From CBDDBX01 sp965225955 (GTDB lineage Bacteria > Acidobacteriota > Aminicenantia > UBA2199), in NCBI GenBank assembly GCA_965225955.1, contig CBDDBX010000032.1, positions 62,001 to 126,000 of the forward strand: a DNA stretch of 64,000 bases. The letters are read 5' to 3'. The translations under genes were made by a program, and so were the position numbers. A model generated the notes under the pieces. The model was not told where the DNA came from. It saw nothing but the letters and a program-made list of their open reading frames with translations, and did no database searches. Shown here in pieces: positions 24,213 to 31,454 of this stretch. The first letter of the stretch is position 1. Every line of letters begins with the position of its first letter.

Positions 24213-26057
24213 TTATCGAATTGAATATTTGATACCCATCTCAACTCTTCTGCCAGGAGAAGGATATCCGATAATTTCTGAATACTTTTTATCAAAAAGA
24301 TTGCTTACTTTGCCAAATACTGAAAACTCTGTAGAAACAGGAACTGTTAGCTTAGCATTAAAAGTGCTGTAAGCAGGGTTGTTAACATCTACAGCTGTCC
24401 AGCCCTGATACTCTTTGTCAGGTCTTTTGCCAACCCAGTTCATGGAAACTGCTGCAGTAAAGTGTTTATGAGTATAAATACCACTTGCAGTGAACACATG
24501 CTCCGGTCTTCTTAGAAGAGGAGTCCCATTCTGTTTGTCTTCTGTATCGAGGTAGGTATATGTCAGATTGAAAGTAAGAGCTTTAACCGGTTTTATTGCA
24601 GCTCCTATTTCAATGCCTGAAGCATTAACTTTCTCTATATTCTGGTACTGACCTGTGTATGTTACCGGGTCAATAGTTACCCAGCCAATCATATCCTTAT
24701 ATCTGGTGCTGAACCATGTTGTGCTTACAGTGAAAATGCCGGAATAGTATTCTGCGCCAATTTCAAAAGATGTGGCTTTTTCAGGGTTCAGATCAAAGTT
24801 TGGTGCTCCCCATACGTTAACCTGCTGAATAAGCATAGGTGCTTTGAAACTCATTGAGAATGAAGCTCTCAGTTTGAATTTGTTACTAAAAAGATAGGAC
24901 AGACCAATCTGAGGTGACAGGTTTGATTTAACATTTTTATATTTATCAAATCTAAGGGACGCAAAAATATTGAGTTCTTCCAGGTCGATGTTTGTATTGA
25001 GGTAACCAGAGAAGTAGTGGGATTTTTTACCATCTATCTGCGTACCATACTGGTTTTCAGAATCGATTTTTTCGCCGGAATAATCTGCTCCGGCAGTTAA
25101 TTTGAAAATATCTGCTCTCATAACATACTGAGCATCCAGTTCCCATACATTTGATCTGGATTTAAAGTATGGATTCCACTGGTCATCACTATCTTCAAAT
25201 TTATATGACCCCTTATTGTATGATGCGGTGAATTTAAGTGAGCTGTTCTCACTGACTTTGAAACTCAGTGGAGCTGCAATAATAAAGTGGTCCTTATTAT
25301 ATTTTCTGTTAAGTGCCTGTTTCCCGCTGTTTATAGGGATACCGGATTTTGAAAAATCTCCGAAAAAACGGATACCTGCATCCATAACTGTGTTCTGATA
25401 ACCAAGTTTGGCTGAGATACCAGTACCTTTGAAGGTGTCGTTTGGAAGATCGTCACTATATTTTCTGTAGTTTGAAGTGATGCCATAGTAGAAATTATTT
25501 TTACTACCATTAGCTGTGAAGGCTCCTGAGTATGAACCGTGGCTTCCGGCAGAAGTCTTTAGTGAGATTCCATCTCTGGTATTGGTTCTGATATTTATAA
25601 CACCACCCATAGCATCTGAACCATAGATACTGCTGAGAGGGCCACGAACAACTTCCATTGTATCGATCATCTCAGAGGACATGGTTGAAAGATTGGGACC
25701 ACTTAAACTGCTGTTATCCCTCATCTTAACACCATCAACAATATAGAGAATCTGAGTTGTTTTAGAGCCTCTGATATAAGTTGAAGATGACTGACCTGCT
25801 GTTCCATTGGATGTTGTAAAAATACCAGGAGTATGGTTTAGTATCTCTTTTACGTTCTCCTGACCTTTAGCTTCAATATCCTTTCTGCTGATTATAGTGA
25901 CACTCTGCAGTGCTTTTTTGACTTCTACTTTTCCAACAACTTCAACTGTTTCCTTAATTACCGGTGTCTCATCTTTGTCCTCTTTTGATGAATCTCCATA
26001 GATAAAGGTAGCTGAAAGAGCTGTAATCAGCAGAACTGTACAAATTGCTTTGAACAT
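24213..26057 (-). CDS. btuB: TonB-dependent corrinoid receptor (BtuB-like)
   Basis: An outer-membrane receptor of about 614 residues. Signal peptide MFKAICTVLLITALSATFIY. The plug domain runs about 45-155 (QSVTIISRKDIEAKGQENVK, EILNHTPGIF, VRGPLSSIYGSDAMGGVINI); the remainder is a 22-strand barrel closing with EIGYPSPGRRVEMGIKYSIR, typical of BtuB and ending in the aromatic-type terminal strand signal. The ATG at 26055-26057 follows AGGAGAG and the cobalamin riboswitch. The reading frame stays open through the riboswitch up to 26243 but this is not coding. TonB/ExbBD are not in the window. Confidence 0.93.
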   Translation of the reverse strand: MFKAICTVLLITALSATFIYGDSSKEDKDETPVIKETVEVVGKVEVKKALQSVTIISRKDIEAKGQENVKEILNHTPGIFTTSNGTAGQSSSTYIRGSKTTQILYIVDGVKMRDNSSLSGPNLSTMSSEMIDTMEVVRGPLSSIYGSDAMGGVINIRTNTRDGISLKTSAGSHGSYSGAFTANGSKNNFYYGITSNYRKYSDDLPNDTFKGTGISAKLGYQNTVMDAGIRFFGDFSKSGIPINSGKQALNRKYNKDHFIIAAPLSFKVSENSSLKFTASYNKGSYKFEDSDDQWNPYFKSRSNVWELDAQYVMRADIFKLTAGADYSGEKIDSENQYGTQIDGKKSHYFSGYLNTNIDLEELNIFASLRFDKYKNVKSNLSPQIGLSYLFSNKFKLRASFSMSFKAPMLIQQVNVWGAPNFDLNPEKATSFEIGAEYYSGIFTVSTTWFSTRYKDMIGWVTIDPVTYTGQYQNIEKVNASGIEIGAAIKPVKALTFNLTYTYLDTEDKQNGTPLLRRPEHVFTASGIYTHKHFTAAVSMNWVGKRPDKEYQGWTAVDVNNPAYSTFNAKLTVPVSTEFSVFGKVSNLFDKKYSEIIGYPSPGRRVEMGIKYSIR

Positions 26058-26108
26058 ATAACTCTCCTGTAAAATAGTATATGGAGGGTAAAAACTTTTT
26101 CCATGACA

Positions 26109-26125
26109 ATCTGCCCTCCGCAGAT
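26109..26125 (-). promoter_or_regulatory. expression-platform hairpin of the riboswitch
   Basis: On the minus strand ATCTGC-GGAGG-GCAGAT makes a 6-base hairpin just after the aptamer and before the btuB ribosome binding site. It may act as anti-terminator or terminator stem in the switch. Confidence 0.4.
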
Positions 26126-26136
26126 AACCACATATG

Positions 26137-26292
26137 ATCAAGGTTGCCAGGTCTTCCGACTCCCGGTAATTTCCGATGCCTTCCCATTCATTGAACAGTG
26201 GCATTAATCTTCGGTAAATCTTTCCATAATGGATACCGGTCACGGCAGCGGGGGCTGTGGGGTTCTACCTCTTCCCTTGTGCTAACCTTAAG
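26137..26292 (-). ncRNA. cobalamin (AdoCbl) riboswitch
   Basis: Read on the minus strand, the class-defining blocks appear in order: AAGGGAAGAGG then AACCCC, GCCCCCGC (26248-26255), GCCACTG (26196-26202), AATGGGAAGGC (26179-26189) and the B12 box AGTCGGAAGACCTGGC (26146-26161). This matches the conserved cobalamin aptamer. It sits 80-240 bases upstream of the btuB start and should shut off receptor and transporter synthesis when adenosylcobalamin is plentiful. This identifies the downstream ABC genes as corrinoid importers. Confidence 0.95.
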
Positions 26293-26298
26293 ATGCGA

Positions 26299-26327
26299 AT
26301 CTTATAACAGAATCAGGAAGATGTCAA
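26299..26327 (-). promoter_or_regulatory. promoter of the cobalamin riboswitch transcript
   Basis: Minus strand TTGACA (26322-26327), 17 bases, TAAGAT (26299-26304); TATAAG at a 15-base spacing is the alternative. Transcription would begin close to 26292, right at the 5' edge of the aptamer. Confidence 0.7.
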
Positions 26328-26374
26328 TTCCAGAGTTTTTTGACAGGGGGGATGGGAGTGCTTATAATTCAAGG

Positions 26375-27808
26375 ATGTTTCAGAAATTGTCAAAAGATGT
26401 GTTGAAAAACGGAAGAAATATTTTTCCTCTTATCTCTTTTATATGGCTTATATTTAACGTCATTTATGTTTTTGCATTCCGGGGGGGAGAAGGAATACAC
26501 AGAGTAGAGTCAGCGCTTATTATCTTTATAATTGCTGTATTAACAGCTGCTACATTTACCACAGAGAAGAAGGTAAAGGGGAATAAGATAAAGAATTCAG
26601 CTTATATAACAGGTTTTGTTGTTTTCTTCTGGTTTCTGGCGATGTATCAGACTCTGACTCTTCCTTTCCTCAGTGATGATCTGGTGTTTGCTGCACAGTT
26701 TTCAGAGTGGAATAATATCTTTCTTCAATACACATATTTCAGGCCGGCATTCATTCTTGTTTTCAGTACTATATATAATCTGTTTGACGGTTCTGTAGTT
26801 CCTTTTCATCTTCTCTCAATGATTCTTCATCTCTGGTCTGCTTTTCTGGTACGAAAACTTATTACAAGAATTTTTAAAAGCAGTTTCGCAGGGCTTGCAG
26901 GATTCTCTCTCTTTCTGCTTAATCCTATGCAAAGTGAAGCTGTAGCCTGGATTTCAGGATTGCAGGAGTTGATGTGGAGTTTCTTTATTCTTATGGGGTT
27001 ATGGATATTTATCAGGGATGATGGGATAAGATGGAAAAAGACCGGTGTAATTATGCTGCTTACAATTGCAGCACTATTATCCAAAGAGACAGCCATCTCT
27101 TTTGTAGCTATCTATCTACTGGCAGATCTGGTAATAAACGGATGGAAAAAACTGATTGAACACAGAAACTTCCACTTATGCTCAATATCTATAGCAATCC
27201 TTTATCTGCCTTTAAGGTCTGTTATGGTTACTCCAGGAGGAGATGGTGTGAAATTACCTGATCTCTATATGATCAAATCTATGCTACTTGCTCCTTATGA
27301 ATTCCTCTTTACACCATGGAACAGTGAGGTAGTTGGAGAACTGACAGGAATCAGAGTCACCATTCTTCTGATTATATGTCTGAGTCTTCTTTTAATGGCA
27401 TTAAAAGGCAGATCATTCAGAACTCTTCTACTGGGATCAGGAGTTGTGCTCTTCTCAACTATACCAGTTAATAAGATGCTGTTTATTGGCAATGATCTTC
27501 AGGGAAGCAGGTATCTCTATTTCTCTTTTGCAGGTGGAATCATTATCATAATATCTCTTCTTGGAGGGCTTAAAAACAGCCGTAAAGCAGGCCCTCTTAT
27601 ACTTATTGCTCTTATAATCTTCTCCGCAGTTCTGCTGAAGTTTAATATGGAACCCTGGAGAATAGCAGGTAATAAAATATCTGAAATCCGAAGTCGTCTT
27701 GCTGAAGGAAAAGAGGTACAGAATGTTCCTGATAACTATAAAGGTGCTTATATCCTCCGTAATGGATGGAAAGAGCTGAAGCAGATGGAGCAGAAACCAA
27801 AGACATAA
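26375..27808 (+). CDS. polytopic membrane protein, GT-C glycosyltransferase-like
   Basis: A membrane protein of about 477 residues with roughly 11-12 helices. The loop after the second helix pair reads LPFLSDDLVFAAQFSEW, then YFRPAFILVFSTIYNLF, and later FLLNPMQSEAVAWISGLQEL. The Asp pair in the first loop and the RP...N/L...H and AVAWISG phrases resemble the GT-C membrane part of TMTC-type and PMT-like proteins that transfer sugars from lipid carriers. Acceptor unknown. The frame is open from 26198, but that part overlaps the riboswitch and its promoter; ATG at 26375 is my choice, ATG at 26321 the alternative. No strong ribosome binding site for either. Confidence 0.72.
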   Translation: MFQKLSKDVLKNGRNIFPLISFIWLIFNVIYVFAFRGGEGIHRVESALIIFIIAVLTAATFTTEKKVKGNKIKNSAYITGFVVFFWFLAMYQTLTLPFLSDDLVFAAQFSEWNNIFLQYTYFRPAFILVFSTIYNLFDGSVVPFHLLSMILHLWSAFLVRKLITRIFKSSFAGLAGFSLFLLNPMQSEAVAWISGLQELMWSFFILMGLWIFIRDDGIRWKKTGVIMLLTIAALLSKETAISFVAIYLLADLVINGWKKLIEHRNFHLCSISIAILYLPLRSVMVTPGGDGVKLPDLYMIKSMLLAPYEFLFTPWNSEVVGELTGIRVTILLIICLSLLLMALKGRSFRTLLLGSGVVLFSTIPVNKMLFIGNDLQGSRYLYFSFAGGIIIIISLLGGLKNSRKAGPLILIALIIFSAVLLKFNMEPWRIAGNKISEIRSRLAEGKEVQNVPDNYKGAYILRNGWKELKQMEQKPKT

Positions 27809-27855
27809 TTGTCATTATCTCTTTTTGAGGGAACCACTAATATACACAAATCTGA

Positions 27856-27910
27856 TGTTGGAAAATTCGCAAAACCTGACCTTTGCAGGATTTTGCATCA
27901 TTGTCCAACA
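27856..27910. other. long interrupted hairpin
   Basis: TGTTGGA (27856-27862) pairs with TCCAACA (27904-27910), and inside it GCAAAACCTG pairs with CAGGATTTTGC with one bulge. It begins 48 bases after the membrane protein stop and may end that transcript. Gap 27809-28075 holds no gene. Confidence 0.5.
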
Positions 27911-28025
27911 AACTTGTTTTGCTTTTAACAGATACAATCATCTGTAAAAGTTATTAAATGTTATAAGTTCTTTTCATTAACCTTGCATCAGGAAATTAGA
28001 AATTTGCTGTCTTAACAGTTTAAAC

Positions 28026-28071
28026 CAACTCAGGTTTCTGTTTAGTGTATATTAGTGTCTATTAGTGGTTA
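28026..28071. repeat. intergenic repeat site G (10-11-base periodic)
   Basis: A run built from GTTTAGTGTAT, ATTAGTGTCT and ATTAGTGGTT. It resembles the periodic run 11343-11372 of site B, which also ends in GTGGTT. It abuts the end of the ytxJ gene. Confidence 0.6.
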
Positions 28072-28075
28072 CAAA

Positions 28076-28366
28076 TTAGCTTTCAAGGGAAGCGAAGAAG
28101 GATTCAATATCTGCCGCACTTATTCCGTGATGGGATTCATGCCATACAGCTTCATCATTTTCGTCAACAATTATTACCTGGGGTGACTGGTGAGGTATAC
28201 CATATTTTTCAGCAATATCTATTGCCAGATGTCTGTCGTTGATAACATCAACAGGAAGGTATTCAACTTTATATTTTTCACTTTTAAGAAACTTGTTTAC
28301 TTCAGTTATTGTATAAGAACTTAACGGGCAGCGGTATGAGTGTTTATATATTAGTTTCATTTTCAT
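28076..28366 (-). CDS. ytxJ: YtxJ-like monothiol thioredoxin-fold protein
   Basis: A 96-residue thioredoxin-fold protein of the YtxJ/DUF2847 family, linked to bacillithiol chemistry in Firmicutes. Motifs: IYKHSYRCPLSS (single active Cys, CPxS), then RHLAIDIAEKYGIPHQSPQV and VWHESHHGIS. I chose the ATG at 28364-28366, which has GGAGG ten bases upstream; the reading frame extends to 28426 but without support. No bacillithiol synthesis genes are in the window, so whether the cell makes that thiol is unknown. Confidence 0.87.
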   Translation of the reverse strand: MKMKLIYKHSYRCPLSSYTITEVNKFLKSEKYKVEYLPVDVINDRHLAIDIAEKYGIPHQSPQVIIVDENDEAVWHESHHGISAADIESFFASLES

Positions 28367-28477
28367 TGTTGCTTTGCCTCCTTTGGTAAACAATTCTATA
28401 GTAGAACTACTTCCTGGAAGTGTCAAATATAAGATGAAGTAAAATTGATTCTATGCTAAAATTTTACTGGTGATGTA

Positions 28478-28768
28478 ATGGATTTGTTTCTTGTAGGATT
28501 TTTAATAGCCACTATAATTGGTGGCGGACTTGCTTACAGATGTTATGAGACTCGTTCATCACTGATCAAAAGGTCAAATAATCAGCAGGCTAAGCTTACA
28601 AGAGAGCTGGAAAATCTGAAAAGTTCTTCTGAGTATGAAATCGAATCTCTTAAAGGAGAGGTTGAAGAACTGAAAGCAAAAGGAAAGGAATTGAAGCAGA
28701 AAGTAGAAACTTTGGAGGAAGAGAAAGCAAGGCTTGCTACTGAGCTCCATGAACTTAAATCTGAGTAG
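28478..28768 (+). CDS. small membrane-anchored coiled-coil protein
   Basis: A 96-residue protein: one N-terminal helix (about 2-20, LFLVGFLIATIIGGGLAY), then a charged segment and a continuous heptad coiled coil from about residue 38 to the end (repeated LK/LE/EEL units). It resembles YhcB/DivIC-like or phage-shock scaffolds only in architecture, so no function is claimed. A TAAAAT box with TGC before it lies about 19 bases upstream of the ATG. It is probably a real gene because the frame and codon use fit. Confidence 0.65.
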   Translation: MDLFLVGFLIATIIGGGLAYRCYETRSSLIKRSNNQQAKLTRELENLKSSSEYEIESLKGEVEELKAKGKELKQKVETLEEEKARLATELHELKSE

Positions 28769-28955
28769 AAATAAGGCTCAGAAATATAGTGTGATCGGCT
28801 TTCTGGTAGGTTTGTACAAAAAAACGGATTGTTTTGAAAATCTATGCTTTTACTGTATAATAATATGTCAGAGGCACTGTTTTGACCTATGAAAGCCTCT
28901 AAATTGTATGAAGGTAATTTATGAGTTTTTTATACATTAGTAACGGAGTTTTTCA

Positions 28956-29477
28956 ATGAAGAGAACGGTTTTATTTATTTTACTTATGAGTTTTCTGGCT
29001 GCTGCAGGAGTAAGTCAGACGATGACTCAGATTAGTTATGTTATCAAAAAAGGTTTTCCCGGAGTAAAGAAGATATCAGTTATCTATCCGTCAAAACTTA
29101 AGTCACGCATTATTAAAGAAGCACAGCTTGCACAGGTTACAAGCAGACTTACTGTTGTACCTTATGAAGTTAAGATTAAAACAGAAATTCTTTCAGCTCT
29201 TTTTTCAATCAGAAAAGATAAGAATCTTGCTGTAGTTGTTGTTGCAGACGACACAGTTCTGTCTAAAAAATCTATAAAGATGATTGTTTCAAAACTTGCG
29301 TCTACAAAGATTCCCATTGTCTCAACCAGAGAGAAAGATACACTGAATGGTGTATTACTTACTGTTTACAGTAAGAATGGAAAGGTGGAAAAACACCTCA
29401 ATCTGCTGGCAGCTGAGGCTAAGAAAATCAAACTGAGTGCAGCATTCAAATCAGATTGTATAGTTGATGTAGAATAG
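28956..29477 (+). CDS. secreted protein resembling an ABC_sub_bind half-domain
   Basis: A 173-residue secreted protein with signal peptide (TVLFILLMSFLAAAGVS). The mature part alternates strands and helices: KKISVIYPSKLKSRIIKEA, KDKNLAVVVVADDTVLS, LASTKIPIVSTREKDTLNGV. It reminds me of one lobe of the ABC_sub_bind (YtrB/TrpX-like) periplasmic family, in which the phrase ADDTVLS is close to the known TDNTVVS-type segment, but it is too short for the usual two-lobe protein. No transporter genes are near. The rank of this similarity is weak; function unknown. A strong terminator follows. Confidence 0.65.
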   Translation: MKRTVLFILLMSFLAAAGVSQTMTQISYVIKKGFPGVKKISVIYPSKLKSRIIKEAQLAQVTSRLTVVPYEVKIKTEILSALFSIRKDKNLAVVVVADDTVLSKKSIKMIVSKLASTKIPIVSTREKDTLNGVLLTVYSKNGKVEKHLNLLAAEAKKIKLSAAFKSDCIVDVE

Positions 29478-29481
29478 AAGG

Positions 29482-29506
29482 AAGAGGAGAGTCATCTCCT
29501 CTTTTT
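29482..29506 (+). terminator. Rho-independent terminator
   Basis: AAGAGGAGA and TCTCCTCTT form a perfect 9-base stem around GTCA, followed by TTT. It lies five bases after the stop of the secreted protein gene and also beyond the 3' end of the opposite Fis-like gene. Confidence 0.88.
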
Positions 29507-29513
29507 GTATGAT

Positions 29514-29915
29514 TTATGAATCAAGCTGCAGATAGAGTGTCATTATTTCATCAAATTCAGAAGCGGTGCTATTGTTGAATTCTGAATCTGTCTTCAGCTC
29601 ATATCTTTTGATCTTCTCACATAGAGCTGTTGGCTTGACTCCCAGAATTGAGGCAGCTTTTTTCTGATTGTGATTCGATATTCTCAATGCATAATCTATA
29701 AGTTTTTTTTCAAAAGACCTTATAAACTCTTTGAGTGAAAGGTGTTCACACTGCGCTACGTTTTCCAGAATGTATGTCCTTATAAGAATATCCTGTAAAC
29801 TACTGGAATCTTTATCGTTGAGGTCATCAGATATTGTTCTGAACTGATTCATAAGATCATCTTTCAGATTATCTGCGAGGGCTTCTCTGTATCGTCCTGG
29901 TTCAATATGTCTCAT
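29514..29915 (-). CDS. Fis-type helix-turn-helix regulator
   Basis: A 133-residue protein. The N-terminal half is helical with no recognised sensor. The segment LIDYALRISNHNQKKAASIL followed by GVKPTALCEKIKRYEL (about 88-122) is the Fis/HTH_8 fold that binds DNA in NtrC-type regulators, but there is no AAA+ domain. It therefore may be a stand-alone nucleoid or promoter-binding protein. The gene begins one base after the stop of the LytTR gene and is clearly co-expressed with it. Confidence 0.8.
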   Translation of the reverse strand: MRHIEPGRYREALADNLKDDLMNQFRTISDDLNDKDSSSLQDILIRTYILENVAQCEHLSLKEFIRSFEKKLIDYALRISNHNQKKAASILGVKPTALCEKIKRYELKTDSEFNNSTASEFDEIMTLYLQLDS

Positions 29916-29916
29916 T

Positions 29917-30261
29917 TTACAGGCATCTCTCTCTTGATATATGAGCTATTTTATTCAGATTACTTCTGTATTTTCTGCCCCAGCTCTGCTGTACATTATT
30001 TCTCATAACAACTGTGTAGGCTGAATTGTCTGCTATCTGAAGTTCTTTTATAAATTCCAGATTCACAATAATTGATCTGTTTATTCTTATGAAATTGTCT
30101 TCAGGAAGAATCTGCTCAAAAGCAGATAGTGTTTCCCTGAAAAGGAAAGAGTTGTCGTCTGTGTGAATTCTCAGATAGTTTCCTTCCCGCTCTACCCAGT
30201 TTATGGAATCAAGTTTAATGAAAACATACGACCTGCCTCTTTTAATCATTAATCGTTTCAT
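29917..30261 (-). CDS. stand-alone LytTR DNA-binding protein
   Basis: A 114-residue protein made only of the LytTR DNA-binding domain: MIKRGRSYVFIKLDSINWVE, REGNYLRIHTDD, FLFRETLSAFEQIL, FIRINRSIIVNLEFIKEL. There is no receiver domain. LytTR domains bind direct repeats upstream of envelope and virulence genes; the target here is unknown. GAGGAG lies before the ATG. It is transcribed with the Fis-type gene, a pairing of two different DNA-binding modules that I do not know as a described system. Confidence 0.9.
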   Translation of the reverse strand: MKRLMIKRGRSYVFIKLDSINWVEREGNYLRIHTDDNSFLFRETLSAFEQILPEDNFIRINRSIIVNLEFIKELQIADNSAYTVVMRNNVQQSWGRKYRSNLNKIAHISRERCL

Positions 30262-30416
30262 ATTCTTTTAACATCTCCTCACTATTAACAATTAAATATA
30301 CGCCTATGGTTGACCAGGATGGAAGAAAATATGTGAAAATGTCCAAAAAAATGACTGTGTTCAGGTGTTAATGTAAACCCGCAGAATAAATAGTATCAGG
30401 CATGTTGAAGGTGTTG

Positions 30417-30425
30417 TGATATAAT
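30417..30425 (+). promoter_or_regulatory. extended -10 promoter of rlmN, very short leader
   Basis: TGATATAAT (core 30420-30425) has the TGn extension. The ATG at 30437 follows 11 bases later with no ribosome binding site, so the leader would be about 4-5 bases. Confidence 0.65.
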
Positions 30426-30436
30426 AGAGTTTCTCA

Positions 30437-31444
30437 ATGGAACATTTAGCAGGTGTAACATATAACGATCTTAAAAGAATAGTTGAGTCAGGTGGTTTCA
30501 GCAGGAATTACGCTCTTCAACTATGGCGCCATTACTACTCGGTTTACAACCCCTTCATCAGGGAGACTCATGAAACTGAATTATACTCTGGAACCAGTGA
30601 TATATTCAGCTTATCTGAGATGAAAAAAAAGAGGGTGTCCCAAAGTACAGATGGAGTAATTAAGTATCTTTTTGGTTTAAAAGACAGCAATTCTGTGGAA
30701 TCAGTCTATATACCTGAAGAGAACCGGTTAACTGCCTGTATCTCAAGTCAGGTGGGGTGTAAATTTGGCTGCAGATTCTGCGCTACAGGAAAATGTGGTT
30801 TTATCAGGAATCTTACTGCAGCAGAAATAGTTGAGCAGATACTTCAGATTCAGTGGAATCTGGGTAAACAAATAACCAATGTAGTGTATATGGGAATGGG
30901 AGAGCCTTTTGACAACTTTGATGAGGTGAAAAAAAGCATTGAGATTATTTCCCAGGTTCAGGGACTTGCAATTGCTCCACGAAAGATAACTGTTTCTACT
31001 GCTGGTCATATTCCCGGGATTCTTAAGATGGCTGATGGGACTTTTAAAGCATCCCTGGCTGTTTCACTACACTCTCCTTTTAAAGACCAGAGAACAGAGC
31101 TGATGCCCGGTACAGTCAGATATCCTCTGGATGAACTAATTGAAGCTCTGGAATACTATTGTGGAAAAACCAGAAAAAAAATCTATTTTGAGTATGTATT
31201 GCTGAAAGGTGTTAATGATACGCCGGATCATGCAGCTGCTGTAGCAGATATATTGAGAAGAATTCCTTCAAAATTAAATCTTATAAGATATAATGGAGAT
31301 AATAATGGGATTTACAGCAAAGCGTCTTCAGAGGTGGAGGATGCTTTCTATTATTATATTATTAAGGAAGGCCTGAGTGCAGTATTCAGAAGATCCAGAG
31401 GGGATGATGTAAGAGCTGCATGTGGCCAGCTGGCTTTAAGGTAA
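30437..31444 (+). CDS. rlmN: 23S rRNA/tRNA adenine-C2 methyltransferase RlmN
   Basis: RlmN methylates C2 of A2503 in 23S rRNA and A37 of some tRNAs by radical SAM chemistry. The 335-residue protein has the N-terminal helical domain, the iron-sulfur motif SQVGCKFGCRFCATGKCGF (about residue 104-122), and NVVYMGMGEPFDNFDEV, LAVSLHSPFKDQR, YVLLKGVND. The essential C-terminal Cys is in RAACGQLAL. Length fits. It is followed after 10 bases by a gene of unknown function that is probably co-transcribed. Confidence 0.96.
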   Translation: MEHLAGVTYNDLKRIVESGGFSRNYALQLWRHYYSVYNPFIRETHETELYSGTSDIFSLSEMKKKRVSQSTDGVIKYLFGLKDSNSVESVYIPEENRLTACISSQVGCKFGCRFCATGKCGFIRNLTAAEIVEQILQIQWNLGKQITNVVYMGMGEPFDNFDEVKKSIEIISQVQGLAIAPRKITVSTAGHIPGILKMADGTFKASLAVSLHSPFKDQRTELMPGTVRYPLDELIEALEYYCGKTRKKIYFEYVLLKGVNDTPDHAAAVADILRRIPSKLNLIRYNGDNNGIYSKASSEVEDAFYYYIIKEGLSAVFRRSRGDDVRAACGQLALR

Positions 31445-31454
31445 GAGGTGTGTT

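Noticed and set aside
26058..26243. N-terminal extension of BtuB
   Set aside because: The frame is open by chance through the riboswitch; the signal peptide and ribosome binding site fix the start at 26057.
26198..26374. Longer N-terminus of the GT-C-like membrane protein
   Set aside because: It would overlap the riboswitch and its promoter; residues there look random, and ATG at 26375 begins the membrane protein proper.
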